From positions 3,286,001 to 3,350,000 of the forward strand of contig CP021238.1 in assembly GCA_002291465.1 (NCBI GenBank): a DNA stretch of 64,000 bases. Reading direction: 5' to 3'. How positions within the stretch are numbered: position 1 is the stretch's first letter; each line of letters begins with the position of its first letter. Of this stretch, positions 11,685-21,286 are shown in pieces. The DNA is from Mycobacterium lepraemurium. GTDB taxonomy: Bacteria; Actinomycetota; Actinomycetes; Mycobacteriales; Mycobacteriaceae. A program made the position numbers and the translations under genes. The notes beneath the pieces are model-generated. The model was given only the letters and a program-made list of their open reading frames with translations, made no database searches and was not told the origin of the DNA.

Positions 11685-12630
11685 GCTGATCCGGTGGGTG
11701 GGCAGGTCGCGGGTCGCCGATTCGGCGAGCGCCCGCAGCCGCCGGTTCACCTGTCGCGGGTGTTCCAGCATCGAGCAGTGCCCGCCGGGCAGCTTGCACC
11801 AGCTCGATCAGATTCAGCAGGCTGCCAGCGATCCTGCGGGACTGGCCGATCGGTGTCAGCCGGTCCCGTTCGCTGCCGATGACCAGCGTCGGCACCGTCA
11901 ACCCGGCCAGGTCCAGGTAGCGCGACCCCAGGGCGGAGACCAGCGCCCGCGCGCAGCCGGCCCACCCCGCCGGGGCGGTGTTCTCGAATAGCTCGTAGAC
12001 CAGCCGGGCGGTGGCCGGGTCGGCGTCGCACCCGGTGGCCAGCAGCGCGACCAGATGACGGCTCGGGACGCGGGCCGCCCGCGGGACCGCGAACCCGGCG
12101 AACGCGCCGATCAGCGCGCGCCCGGCCAGCACGCGGGCCGGCGACAGGCCCGGCGGCACCGAGAGCAGCTGCACCTGCCGGATCAGCTCACCGGTGGTGG
12201 TGTTGATCAGTGCGACGGCGTCCGAGCGCCGGGAAACCTTGTGCCGGTAGCGGTTTGACCAAGCGGCGATGGTGATTCCGCCCATCGAGTGCCCGGCCAG
12301 CACCGCCCGCTCGTGCGGCGCCAGCGTCGCCTCCAGCACCGAATCCAGGTCGGCGGCAAGGTGTTTGAGGCTGTAGCCTGTGGCCTTCGGCATGCCGCTG
12401 CGGCCGTGGCCGCGATGGTCGTAGGCGATCACCCGGTAGCCGCGGGCCAGGTCGTCGATCTGGTATGCCCAGGCGCGGATGGCGCAGGTGCTACCGTGGG
12501 TCAGCACGATCGGATACCTGTCCGGCGGACCGAACACCTGGGCGTGCAGCCGGGTGCCGTCGACCGCCCGGACCGTGCCGGTGCGACTCGGCGGCAACCG
12601 GTCGGGGAACGGGTCCGTTCGAGCCCTCAT
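11679..12630 (-). pseudogene. hpx: non-heme haloperoxidase-like alpha/beta hydrolase (Rv3171c), C-terminal frameshift
   Basis: This is an alpha/beta-hydrolase with the oxyanion motif LTHGSTCAIRAW, the nucleophile elbow GHSMGG and the acid region VIGSERDRLTP. The catalytic His lies in GGHCSMLEHP, but it falls in another frame after a shift near 11810. As sequenced the protein therefore loses its His and continues with unrelated residues. The restored frame ends at a TAG at 11679-11681. The start ATG is at 12630. The family includes cofactor-free haloperoxidases and esterases; the real substrate is unknown. Confidence 0.75.
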
Positions 12631-12731
12631 CGCCGCTCCCCCCTCGAACGCGGCCCCGTCGCCGCAGCTAAAGGACCAGACGATCTTATCGCCAAGTTCG
12701 GTTCGCTTTTGGCAAATCTGGCAAACGATTC

Positions 12732-13143
12732 TTATCTCTCGCACTTCTGCCACACCGCCGTCTGTTGCCGCAGCGTGGTGTGCGGGCTCTGGCCGTAGGT
12801 CTGCCGGTAGAGCACCGCGAACCGTCCGGTGTGCGCGAACCCCCAGCGCTGGGCGATCTCGGTGACCGTCGAGGAGGCGGTCGTCGCGGCCACCAGCTCC
12901 TGGTGCGCGCGACTGAGCCGGACCCGGCGCATGTACTCGGTCGGGGTGGTGTCGAGCTGGCGGCGGAACAGGTACTGCACCGCGCGGGGCGTCAGATGCA
13001 CCGAGGCCGCGACATCGTTGATGCCTATGTCCTCGGCGGCGTGGCGGTGGATGAAAGACACCGCCTCCTTGGGGGTTTCGGGCAGGGCGAGATCGCTGAC
13101 CGGGTCCTGCTCGGTCAGGTTGGACGGAACGGCACGTGCAACG
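12732..13143 (-). pseudogene. AraC-family regulator, C-terminal remnant
   Basis: Only the DNA-binding end of an AraC regulator remains. Both helix-turn-helix units are visible (INDVAASVHLTPRAVQYLFRRQL and VTEIAQRWGFAHTGRFAVLYR). The reading frame can be followed upstream to about 13143 (AVPSNLTEQDPVSDLALPET). There it runs straight into the opposite-strand sugar-kinase remnant, so the N-terminal sensing domain of roughly 200 residues is absent. The boundary looks like a deletion junction. Without its effector domain the product is unlikely to be a normal regulator. Confidence 0.7.
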
Positions 13144-13891
13144 GCCGGGCGGGGCGGGGCTGGCCGCCCTGCTCGCGGCCCGGACCGAGGCGCCGGTGGT
13201 GTTGATCACCGGCATCGCCGACGACGACGCCGGCCGGGCGCTGCACGATCTGCTGAGCTGCTCGGGGGTTCGGGTGCTGGCGCTGCCGGTGCGGAACGAC
13301 GGTGTGCAAGATCAGGATCCGAGCCCACGGCCAGTCGGTGCTGCGGCTCGATCACGGCGACGCGACCCCGGTCGACGGGCCGCTGCCGACCGCGGCGGCC
13401 GACGCCCTGGCCGATGCCCGGGCGATCTGCGTCGCCGACTACGGCGCGGGGGTGACCGCGTTGCCGGCGGTCCGGGCGGCGCTGACCGAGTCGGCCCGCC
13501 GCGCCCCGGTGGTCTGGGACCCACATCCGCGCGGCGCGCCGCCGGTGCCGGGATTCGCGCTGGCGACACCGAATCATGAAGAGGCGCGGGGCTTTTGCCA
13601 CGACGACGGCTCGGGTGACGGCGGTGAGGCGCTGCTGCGGACCGGGCCCGCGTCCTGGCCGCGCTGGCCTGCGTCGACGCGGTGGCCGTCTTCGACGGCC
13701 TGACCCCCGAACGCATGCTGGAGGATTTGCGTCCCGACATCTGGGTCAAGGGCGGCGACTACGTGGCCGCCGAGCTGCCGGAGGCCGACGTGGTGTACCG
13801 GCACGGCGGCGAGGTGGTGATCCTGCCCACGGTGGCCAGTTATTCGTCGTCCCGCTTGATCGCCGCGGCGGCCACCCGCCGCCCAGAGTAG
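13136..13891 (+). pseudogene. heptose 7-phosphate kinase/adenylyltransferase remnant (HldE-like)
   Basis: These are fragments of a bifunctional HldE (RfaE) protein. The kinase starts abruptly at PGGAGLAALLAA, so about 60 N-terminal residues are missing. After a shift near 13302 it continues CKIRIRAHGQSVLRLDHGD to ATPNHEEA. The sequence then jumps to the end of the nucleotidyltransferase domain (FDGLTPERMLEDLRPDIWVKGGDYVAAELPEADVVY), ending at 13891. The kinase C-terminus and the transferase active-site start, roughly 200 residues or more, are gone. HldE makes the activated heptose 1-phosphate used for ADP-heptose. The remnant heads a nucleotide-sugar cluster and is clearly nonfunctional as sequenced. 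Confidence 0.75.
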
Positions 13892-13905
13892 CGAAAGGTG
13901 TTGAT

Positions 13906-14601
13906 ATGAAAGCACAATCACTGGAAGGCGTATTGATCTCCGGCGGTTCTTCCGGCCTGGGCGCGGCCACGGTGGCCGCGGTGGCCGACCGCGGCGGGGT
14001 GCCGCTGGTGATCGACCGGAAACCGCCGGCCGCCGACGCGCCCTACATCGGTTGCGATCTGGCCGACACCGACGCGGTGGCCAGCGCCGTCGAGTCGCTG
14101 GCCGGCAAGGTGGGCGGCCGCATCACCGGGGTGTTCACCCCGGCCGGCATCGACTCGTGCGGCACCCTGGAACAGGTCCCGGCCAAGGACTGGGAGCAGG
14201 TGATCGCCGTCAATCTGGTCGGGACCGCCGCGGTGATCCGGGCCGCCCTGCCATACCTGAAGGCCACCGGGGGCCGCATCGTCACCTGCGCGTCGACGCT
14301 GGGCATCAAGGCGGTCAGCGACGCCACCGCCTACTGCGCATCCAAGTTCGGGGTGGTCGGCTTCACCCGCGCGCTGGCGGCCGAGCTGACGGGCCAGGTC
14401 GGCGTGACGCTTCTCATCCCCGGCGGAATGCACACCCCGTTCTTTGACGGGCGGCCCGAACAGTACAAGCCGCCGGCCGACGCCAAACTCAACCAGCCCG
14501 AGGACGTCGCCCAAACGGTGCTCTTCGCGCTCTGTCAACCGGCCGGCTGCGAGGTGCGCGAGATGGTGGTGTGCGCCTCGACGGAGTCGTCGTGGCCCTA
14601 G
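13906..14601 (+). CDS. short-chain dehydrogenase in nucleotide-sugar cluster
   Basis: This is an intact SDR of 231 residues. It has an N-terminal GGSSGLGAATVAA cofactor motif, the catalytic Ser region VTCASTLG, and YCASK as the YxxxK pair. The C-terminus is short and ends VCASTESSWP. The ATG at 13906 follows GAAAGG. It lies 14 bp after the HldE remnant, and its end overlaps the start of the glycosyltransferase gene, so it is part of the same operon. The context suggests it modifies a sugar nucleotide or sugar acceptor, but the fold alone does not show the substrate. Confidence 0.8.
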   Translation: MKAQSLEGVLISGGSSGLGAATVAAVADRGGVPLVIDRKPPAADAPYIGCDLADTDAVASAVESLAGKVGGRITGVFTPAGIDSCGTLEQVPAKDWEQVIAVNLVGTAAVIRAALPYLKATGGRIVTCASTLGIKAVSDATAYCASKFGVVGFTRALAAELTGQVGVTLLIPGGMHTPFFDGRPEQYKPPADAKLNQPEDVAQTVLFALCQPAGCEVREMVVCASTESSWP

Positions 14602-15574
14602 CGGCCGACGCCACCCGGGCCGGGCCGCGGGAGCGCATCGTGGTGTTGCGCGCCCTGGGACTCGGCGACCTACTGACCGCGGTGCCCGCCCTGCGCGGGC
14701 TGCGCCGGCACTACCCCGACGCCCGGGTGATGCTGGCCGCTCCGGACCGCTACCGCGAGCTGGCCATGCTCACCGGCGCCGTGGACGAGCTGCTGCCCAC
14801 CGCCGGACTCGGCGACGTGCAGCCGCTCACCGACGCGCCGACGCTGGCGGTCAACCTGCACGGCTGCGGCCCGCAGAGCATCGACCACCTGCTGGCCTGG
14901 GAACCCCGATCGGTGATCAGCCATTGCCACGACTGCCATCCCGGCCTGCCCGGGCCGCGCTGGCGCGTCGACCTGCACGAGGTGCAGCGCTGATGCGCCC
15001 TGTTGGAGTGGGCCGGAATCCCTTGCGAATCAACGGATATCCTCCTTGAACTCCCGCCCATCCCGCGGGACGAGACCGGCGCCGTGTTGATCCACCCCGG
15101 GGCGTCCGCGCCGGCCCGGCAATGGCCGCCGGACCGGTTCGCGGCGGTGGCCGCGGCGCGGCGGTGGCCGCGGCGCGGCGGGACGACGGCCACGAGATCC
15201 TGATCACCGGATCACCGAGCGAATTCGACCTCGCGCACACCGTCGCCCGCGCCGCCCGGTTGCCGCGCACCGCCGTGGTGTCCGGAGTCCTCGACCTGCC
15301 GGCGCTGACCGCGCTCGTGGCCGACAGCCGGATGGTGATCTGCGGCGACACCGGTGTGGCGCACCTGGCCGCCGCGACCGGCACCGCCTCGGTGGTGCTG
15401 TTCGGCCCCACCTCCCCGCGGCGGTGGGGACCGCGCGGGCCGGCGACGCACGCCGCGCTGTGGGCCGGCCGCAGCGGCGACCCGCACGCCGCGACGCCGT
15501 ACCCCGGGCTGCTCGCGCTGACCGTCGCGCAGGTGCTGTCGGCCTGCCGCGGGGTGCTGGGAGAGACGGCATGA
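14571..15574 (+). pseudogene. glycosyltransferase family 9 (heptosyltransferase-like), nonsense codon and duplication
   Basis: This is a GT9 protein of the ADP-heptose:LPS heptosyltransferase type. The N-terminus is IVVLRALGLGDLLTAVPALRGLRRHYP. The C-terminal donor site includes LIHPGASAPARQWPPDRFA and ICGDTGVAHLAAATGTASVVLFGPTSP. Two lesions break it. An in-frame TGA at 14991-14993 lies where EVQRWCxLL is expected (TGG to TGA). An exact 17-bp tandem duplication at 15144-15177 shifts the frame within the segment FAAVAAARR. The start at GTG 14571 overlaps the SDR gene, and the stop overlaps the next ATG (ATGA). In an organism without LPS the acceptor is presumably a cell-wall glycan or glycolipid. 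Confidence 0.75.
15144..15177. repeat. 17-bp tandem duplication
   Basis: Two exact adjacent copies of GCGGTGGCCGCGGCGCG. Removing one copy restores the glycosyltransferase frame FAAVAAARRDDGHEILI, so this is a recent slippage event or an assembly duplication. Confidence 0.85.
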
Positions 15575-16673
15575 GCACCGAGCCGTTCGTCGGCGTGGTC
15601 GGTGTCGGCTACGTGGGCCTGACCACCGCGGTCTGCGTGGCCGCTGCAGGGCGCAAGACCGTTGCGGTGGACATCAACCCGGACCGGGTGGGCAGGCTGC
15701 GCGCCGGGGTGGCGGTGATCGACCTGCTCGGCCGCGTGCTGCGCCGCGGCGCCGCGGTGGCGCTGAAATCGACCGTCCCGGTCGGTACCACGTCGGCCAT
15801 GGCACAGCGGCTGTGCCACAAGGGGATTCGTGTCGTCTCCACGCCCGAGTTCCTGCGCGAGGGACGCGCGATCGACGATTTCCGCAACCCGGACCGGCTG
15901 GTGATCGGCAACCACGACGAACTGGCGGCCCAGCCGGTGCACCAGGCCTACGGCCTGGCCGGACACCGGGTGCTGCGGATGAGCCCGGAAAGCGCCGAGC
16001 TGGCCAAGTACGCCAGCAACGCCTTTCTGGCCGTCAAGCTGTCCTACACGAATTCGCTGGCGGCGCTGTGCGCGCGGGTGGGCGCCGACCGGCGGATCGG
16101 CGCGGAGTTCTTGCGCCCGGGCCCGGTTTGGGGCGGTTCCTGCCTGCCCAAGGACACCGCGGCGCTGCTGGACATCGCGCACCGGCACCGGGTGTCCTTC
16201 GCCGAAGTGGAGGCCGCCCGGCAGACCAACACCGCGCAGGCGCGACGCATCGTCACCGCGCTGCGGCGCACCCTCGGCCGGCCGTTGTCGGGCTGCCGGA
16301 TCACCGCGCTCGGGCTCACCTTCAAGGCCGCCACCAGTGACACCGGGAGTCGCCGGCGCTGGCGGCATGCCGCGAACTGGCCGCGGCCGGCGCCCAGGTG
16401 GCCGGCTACGACCCGCAGTTGCCCAACATCGACCCCGCCGTCCTGCAGCAAAACCGGGTGACCGCGGTCGACGACCCGTACCGGGCGGCCAAGGCCGCCG
16501 ACGCGGTCGTGGTGCTGACCGAATGGCCGCAGTTCCGCAGCCTCGACTGGCGGGCCGTCGCACAGGACGCGCCGCTGGCGGTGGTGCTGGACGCCAGGAA
16601 TTCGCTGGACCCGGCCACCGTGCGGGAAGCCGGCCTTCGCTATATGGGAAACGGTGTGCAACAAGGGTTTTAA
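15571..16673 (+). pseudogene. UDP-glucose/GDP-mannose dehydrogenase, internally deleted and frameshifted
   Basis: This is a nucleotide-sugar 6-dehydrogenase that would oxidise a UDP- or GDP-sugar to the uronic acid. The NAD motif GVVGVGYVGLTTAVCVAAAG is intact. The signatures STVPVGTT, STPEFLREG and the catalytic Cys motif GGSCLPKD are present. Compared with the family, roughly 60 residues are missing between GVAVI and the segment before LKSTVPVGTT. A shorter piece is missing between CARVGAD and RRIGAEFL. The motif PGPGWGGSC reads PGPVWGGSC. A shift near 16343 puts the C-terminal domain (GYDPQLPNID onward) in another frame. Its ATG overlaps the glycosyltransferase stop. Confidence 0.75.
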
Positions 16674-16899
16674 CTGTTCGTGGCGGGCACCGGCGGCCGT
16701 CGGTGCCGCGCCGGCGGATGGCAGGTGGCTGGGAGTCGGCTGACCGGGGCGGCGGCAGCGAATAACACCGGCGAATCCGGGTAACCCGGCTCGTGTGGGA
16801 CGTGCCGAGGCCGCCGCCGCGGTGGCAGCCTGCCTGGTTCAACCACCAGCCACAGACCCACCCACCAGCACGGTCGGCCGTTTGCCGAGGAGGGAAGAC

Positions 16900-18689
16900 A
16901 TGTCCAACAAGAGGTTTCCGACTATCTGCTCGAGTGTTTGCGGGCGTGGGGCGTCGAGCATGTATTCGGGTACCCCGGCGACGGCATCAACGGGCTGCTC
17001 GCCGCGTGGGGTCGCGCCGACAACAAGCCGCAGTTCATCCAGTCGCGGCACGAGGAGATGAGCGCCCTTCAGGCGGTCGGCTACGCGAAGTTCACCGGCC
17101 GGGTGGGCGTGTGCGCGGCGACCTCCGGCCCCGGCGCCATCCATCTGCTCAACGGCCTCTACGACGCCAAACTCGACCACGTCCCGGTGGTGGCCATCGT
17201 CGGCCAGACCAACCGCACCGCGATGGGCGGCAACTACCAGCAAGAGGTCGACCTGCTCAGCCTTTTCAAGGACGTCGCCAGCGACTACGTCCAAATGGTC
17301 ACCGTGCCCGAGCAATTGCCCAACGTGCTGGACCGCGCGATCCGCATCGCGATGACCCAGCGGGCCCCGACGGCGCTGATCATCCCGGCCGACGTGCAGG
17401 AGCTGCCGTATTCGCCGCCCGAGCACGCGTTCATGATGGTGCCCTCCAGCCTGGGCATCGAATACCCGGCCATCGCCCCGGAGGACGCCGCCATCGCCCG
17501 CGCGGCCGAGATCCTCAACGCGGGCAAGACGGTGGCCATGCTGGTCGGCATCGGCGCCCGCGGGGCGCACCAGGAGCTGGCCGAGGTCGCCGACCTGCTC
17601 GGCGCCGGCGCGGCCAAGGCGCTGTTGGGCAAGGACGTGCTGTCCGACGAATTGCCTTGGGTCACCGGCTCTATCGGGCTTTTGGGCACGCGGCCCAGCT
17701 ATGAGCTGATGCGCGACTGCGACACGTTGCTCACGGTCGGATCCAGCTTCCCCTATACGGAGTTCTGCCGGAGTTCGGGCAGTGTGGGCGGTGCAGATCG
17801 ACATCGACGGCCGGCTCATCGGGATGCGCTACCCCTACGGGGTGAACCTGGTCGCCGACGCGAAGGCCGCACTGCGCGCGCTGATTCCACACCTGAAGCG
17901 CAAGGAGGACCGGTCCTGGCGGGAAGGCATCGAGAAGAACGTGGCCCGCTGGTGGGAGACCATGGACAAGGAGGCGATGGTCAGTGCGGACCCGATCAAC
18001 CCGCTGCGGCTGTTCTCCGAGCTGTCCCCGCTGCTGCCCGACAACGCCATCGTGACAGCCGATTCCGGCTCGTCGGCCAACTGGTACGCCCGCAATCTGC
18101 GCTTCCGCGGCAACATGCTCGGCTCGCTGTCGGGCACGCTGGCGACGATGGGCCCCGGGGTCCCGTACGGCATCGGCGCCAAGTTCGGCCAGCCGGACCG
18201 GCCCGTCATCGTGTTCAGCGGTGACGGCGCCATGCAGATGAACGGTATGGCCGAACTGATCACCGTCAAACGGTACTGGAAAGAATGGAAAGATCCGCGG
18301 CTGATCATCGCGGTGCTGCACAACAACGACCTCAACCAGGTCACCTGGGAGATGCGGGCGATGGCCGGCGCGCCGAAATTCGTTAAGTCGCAAAACCTTC
18401 CGGATGTCGACTTCGCCGCGTTCGCGGCCGGGCTGGGTTGAACGCGATGGCCATCAAGGATCCTGACGAGTTATCCGACGCGTGGCGAAGCGACCTGTCG
18501 GCCGACCGTCCCACCGTGCTGGACGTCTACACCGATCCCGACATGCCGCCGATCCCGCCGCACGCCACCTGGGAGCAGTTCAAGTCGGCGACCGCGGCGG
18601 TGCTCTCCGGCGACGAGGACCGCACCGGCTTCGTCAAGGTCGGCCTGAAAACCAAGATGCAGGAGTTCTTGCCGCACAAGAAAAGCTGA
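16900..18689 (+). pseudogene. thiamine-pyrophosphate enzyme (pyruvate oxidase/acetolactate synthase-like), multiple frameshifts
   Basis: This is a TPP-dependent enzyme of about 595 residues. The PYR domain contains HVFGYPGDGINGLL, the catalytic Glu region QSRHEEMSA and GVCAATSGPGAIHLLNGLYD. The PP domain has the TPP motif GDGAMQMNGMAEL followed by HNNDLNQVTWE. It is closest to PoxB-like pyruvate oxidases or TPP-requiring decarboxylases. Single-base losses in short runs break it near 16909 (codon 3), near 17766 and 17785, and near 18437, where the C-terminus NAMAIKDPDELSDAW continues. A good ribosome site (GAGGAGGGA) precedes ATG 16900. All lesions are homopolymer contractions, so the gene may be intact in reality. 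Confidence 0.75.
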
Positions 18690-18699
18690 CCGCGGCCGT

Positions 18700-19365
18700 T
18701 CAGCCCAGCGCGGAGCGGGCACTGCGCAGGTCGTCGACGAACAACCGGTAGACCTCGTCGTGCCGTTCGCTGCGGTCGCGCAGCACCGACGACGGGTGCA
18801 CCGTCGCCACCAGCACCGGCTCGGGCGCCACGTCGGGCATCACCTCGGGCGAGGCCGGCAGCTTGAGCGGTTGGCCGCGTTGGGTGGAGACCCGAAAGCT
18901 GGTTCCCAGCAACGATTGTGCGGCGGTGGCCCCCAGACACACGATGACCCAGGGGTGCACCGCCTCGATCTCGGCGATCAGCCAGGGCCGGCAGGCGGCG
19001 ATCTCGGTACGGCCCGACTTCTGGTGGATCCGCCGTTTGCCGTCCTTGCGGGTGAACTTGAAATGCTTGACCGCGTTGGTCTGATAGGTCAGCCCGGGAT
19101 CGATGCCGGCGTCGTGCAGCGCCCGGGCCAGCAGCCGCCCGGCCGGGCCGACGAAGGGTGCACCGGCGCGGTCCTCCTGGTCGCCGGGCTGCTCACCCAC
19201 CAGCATGATCGGGGCACCCGGATGTCCGTTGCCGAACACCGTCTGGGTGGCGTCGGCGAAAAGTGAACAGCCGCGGCATGTTTCGGCCGCGTGCTTGAGC
19301 GCCTCGATGTCCCGCTGCTCGGGGAGGTAGCGGTCGGCGCCCGGGGCCTTCGAAGTCGCGGTCAT
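18700..19365 (-). CDS. udgX: UdgX-type uracil-DNA-binding glycosylase
   Basis: The product has 221 residues, is unbroken, and belongs to the uracil-DNA glycosylase superfamily. It has the iron-sulfur Cys pair CRGCSLF, motif A GEQPGDQEDRAGAPFVGPAGRLL and motif B VHPSSVLR. It also carries the insertion KRRIHQKS (about residues 110-117), the hallmark of UdgX. In that group the His of RRIH forms a covalent bond to the deoxyribose after uracil removal, leaving the protein tethered to DNA. UdgX is known from M. smegmatis and M. avium relatives and is absent from M. tuberculosis. It should act in DNA uracil handling. Confidence 0.9.
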   Translation of the reverse strand: MTATSKAPGADRYLPEQRDIEALKHAAETCRGCSLFADATQTVFGNGHPGAPIMLVGEQPGDQEDRAGAPFVGPAGRLLARALHDAGIDPGLTYQTNAVKHFKFTRKDGKRRIHQKSGRTEIAACRPWLIAEIEAVHPWVIVCLGATAAQSLLGTSFRVSTQRGQPLKLPASPEVMPDVAPEPVLVATVHPSSVLRDRSERHDEVYRLFVDDLRSARSALG

Positions 19366-19375
19366 GGTAGGGGGC

Positions 19376-19418
19376 GGCGAGGTGCCCCCACTCCCCCACC
19401 GAGCGGGGGTACCTCGCC
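19376..19418. terminator. hairpin between hemerythrin-like gene and udgX
   Basis: Inverted repeat GGCGAGGT/ACCTCGCC with inner CCCCC/GGGGG pairing, lying just downstream of the hemerythrin-like gene on the minus strand and 11 bp upstream of the udgX start. It could terminate the former or sit in the udgX leader. Confidence 0.5.
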
Positions 19419-19429
19419 TGGGATGGCCG

Positions 19430-19989
19430 TCAGTCCTTGCCGACGATGACGTCGCGGGCTCGGTCGAGCATCGCGGCGAACGGGCCGGCGGCCAGGTTGG
19501 CCGGTTGCGATTCCACCCCGGCGTGCGGCCGGGTGGGCGCGATCGCTTCGGCCAGTTTGGCGGCGCGGCCCATCCGTTCCAGCTGGTCGCCGCTCAATTC
19601 CTGGCCCAGCTTGGCGAACTCGTCGTGCTCCTCGTGCTCGGCGTGATCGATCACCGCGTCCCGCAGCTTGGTGAGCTCGCGGTTGAACTCCTCGCTGTCG
19701 ACGTCGAGCTTTTCCAGCTTCTGCAGCGCGGTCTTGGCCTGGTCTCTTCGTGCAGTCGTTCCTCGACCACGCCTGCCCCGCCGGCGATCTTGCGCTTGGC
19801 GCGCGGATGCACGATCTCCTCTTCGGCGGTCTCGTGCACGGCGAGCAGGCGCCGCAGTTCGATGAAGGCCTCCTCGCGCGCCTTTCCGGACGCTGCCAAC
19901 GTGTTGGCGAACATCGCCTTGATCTGCTGGTGCTGGCTGACCAGAAAGTCGACCACGTCGGTGGGCGACTTGATGGCGGTCGGTGCCAT
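19430..19989 (-). pseudogene. hemerythrin HHE-domain protein, frameshifted
   Basis: This is a hemerythrin-like helical protein of about 185 residues with diiron ligand motifs. The N-terminal half has DFLVSQHQQIKAMFANTL and LLAVHETAEEEIVHP. After a shift near 19740 the second half continues in another frame with AVIDHAEHEEHDEFAKL. The lesion fits one lost C in GAGACCAGG. The start is ATG 19989 (MAPTAIKSPTDVV). Such proteins bind O2 or sense redox or iron state, and mycobacterial relatives are linked to hydrogen peroxide and NO responses. It is transcribed towards udgX. Confidence 0.75.
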
Positions 19990-20100
19990 GCTGTCCCTCC
20001 CATCTGCTCTGGTTCGGCGCGCAGGGCTGTTGCGCGCTCTGGTTGCGGCTACCCGAGCCACCCGGGGGTCAAACGGGTGTGGCGGTGGGCCAGGCGGGGT

Positions 20101-21204
20101 ATGTCCTGGAAAAACAGGGCGGGAGGCAGAAAGTTGCGCGCGGGAGTGGGTTCCGGTGGGGTGCTGCGCGGCGGCGCGCTGACAGGCGTGCTGGCGGTGA
20201 GCGTCGGTGCGCTGGTCATGAGCGTGGCCTGCTCGCGGCCCGGCGCGGCGGCCGAAAGCGCGCCCGAGCTGACGGTCTGGCCGGTGGGCACGGCGCTGCA
20301 CCAGCCGGTGTGGTCGTATCGCGGGCACACCCTGGTGGCCGTCACCGAGGATCAGCGGGTGGCCGAGGTCGCCGGGGATCGCACCGCGGCGGCGACCACC
20401 CGGTTGTCGGCGCCGCTGGCGGCGGGACGCAATCTGCAGATCAGCACCAAGGATCCGGCGGTGGTTTTCGTGCCGCAGCCCACGCGCGGCCGGGTGGCCG
20501 TCGTCGATCTGCAAAGTCTGCGCCAGGTGGGCGATTTCGACGCCGGGCCCGCCCCGGCCTACCTGTCCGAGGACGCCGGGTTGCGGATGCTGCTGGCGCT
20601 GCCGTCGGACGGCCGATCGGTGACCCCGGTCGATCAATACGGCTACCGCAAGCTGGCGACCGCGCCGATCGGCAGCGCCCCCGCCGAGGTCATCAACGGC
20701 GCCAACCGCGGCCGCGAAATCGACTACCACGTCTACGCGCCGTCCGGGATCCGGCATTACCAGGGCCCCGATTCCCCGGCGCCGCAACGCGGTTCGCTGG
20801 ACATCGACGTCGCAGTCTCCGCCGGTGACGGCACCGCGGTGACCCGCAGCTATGTGGCCGGCCACGACGACGCCGTGCTGTACGCGGTAGACTCGCGCCG
20901 CGGCAGGCAAGGGATGGAGGTGCTGACCAGTGCCTGGCTGCCCGCCCCGATCCGGGCTCTGGGCACCGACGGCACCCGCATCTACGCGGCCACCGACCGG
21001 CAGCTAGTGACCCTGGAAACGGCGAGCTTCACCGGGTTTCCGGCCCGGCACATTCCGGTGCTGCGCACCGTCGACTACCGCTCGGCGCTGCCCGAGTCCG
21101 CGCGCCGAACCCCACTCTCCGGTATGGCCGTCGGGCCGCATCGGGTCTACCTGACCTTGGCCCAGGCGCCCTTTGTGGTCGGCATCGCCAAGCCGCGGCT
21201 GTGA
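20101..21204 (+). CDS. probable exported beta-propeller-like protein
   Basis: The product has 367 residues. The basic N-terminus is followed by a hydrophobic stretch (LTGVLAVSVGALVMSVACSRPG) with a Cys at residue 45, so it is a candidate lipoprotein, though the lipobox is weak. The rest is beta-rich with repeated strand-turn units (RGRVAVVDLQSLRQVGDFD; GDGTAVTRSYVAGHDDAVLY), suggesting a WD40 or NHL-like propeller. I do not recognise a specific family or function. The ATG at 20101 was preferred because upstream frames lack a start. It stands alone between the hemerythrin-like gene and the next exported-protein gene. Confidence 0.65.
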   Translation: MSWKNRAGGRKLRAGVGSGGVLRGGALTGVLAVSVGALVMSVACSRPGAAAESAPELTVWPVGTALHQPVWSYRGHTLVAVTEDQRVAEVAGDRTAAATTRLSAPLAAGRNLQISTKDPAVVFVPQPTRGRVAVVDLQSLRQVGDFDAGPAPAYLSEDAGLRMLLALPSDGRSVTPVDQYGYRKLATAPIGSAPAEVINGANRGREIDYHVYAPSGIRHYQGPDSPAPQRGSLDIDVAVSAGDGTAVTRSYVAGHDDAVLYAVDSRRGRQGMEVLTSAWLPAPIRALGTDGTRIYAATDRQLVTLETASFTGFPARHIPVLRTVDYRSALPESARRTPLSGMAVGPHRVYLTLAQAPFVVGIAKPRL

Positions 21205-21286
21205 CGGGTTCGGTTTGGGCACCGGGCCCGCTCGGCTACATTTCGGGCAGGTTCGGCCGCCGAGGAGGCCCCTAAGGAGGCGCTGC

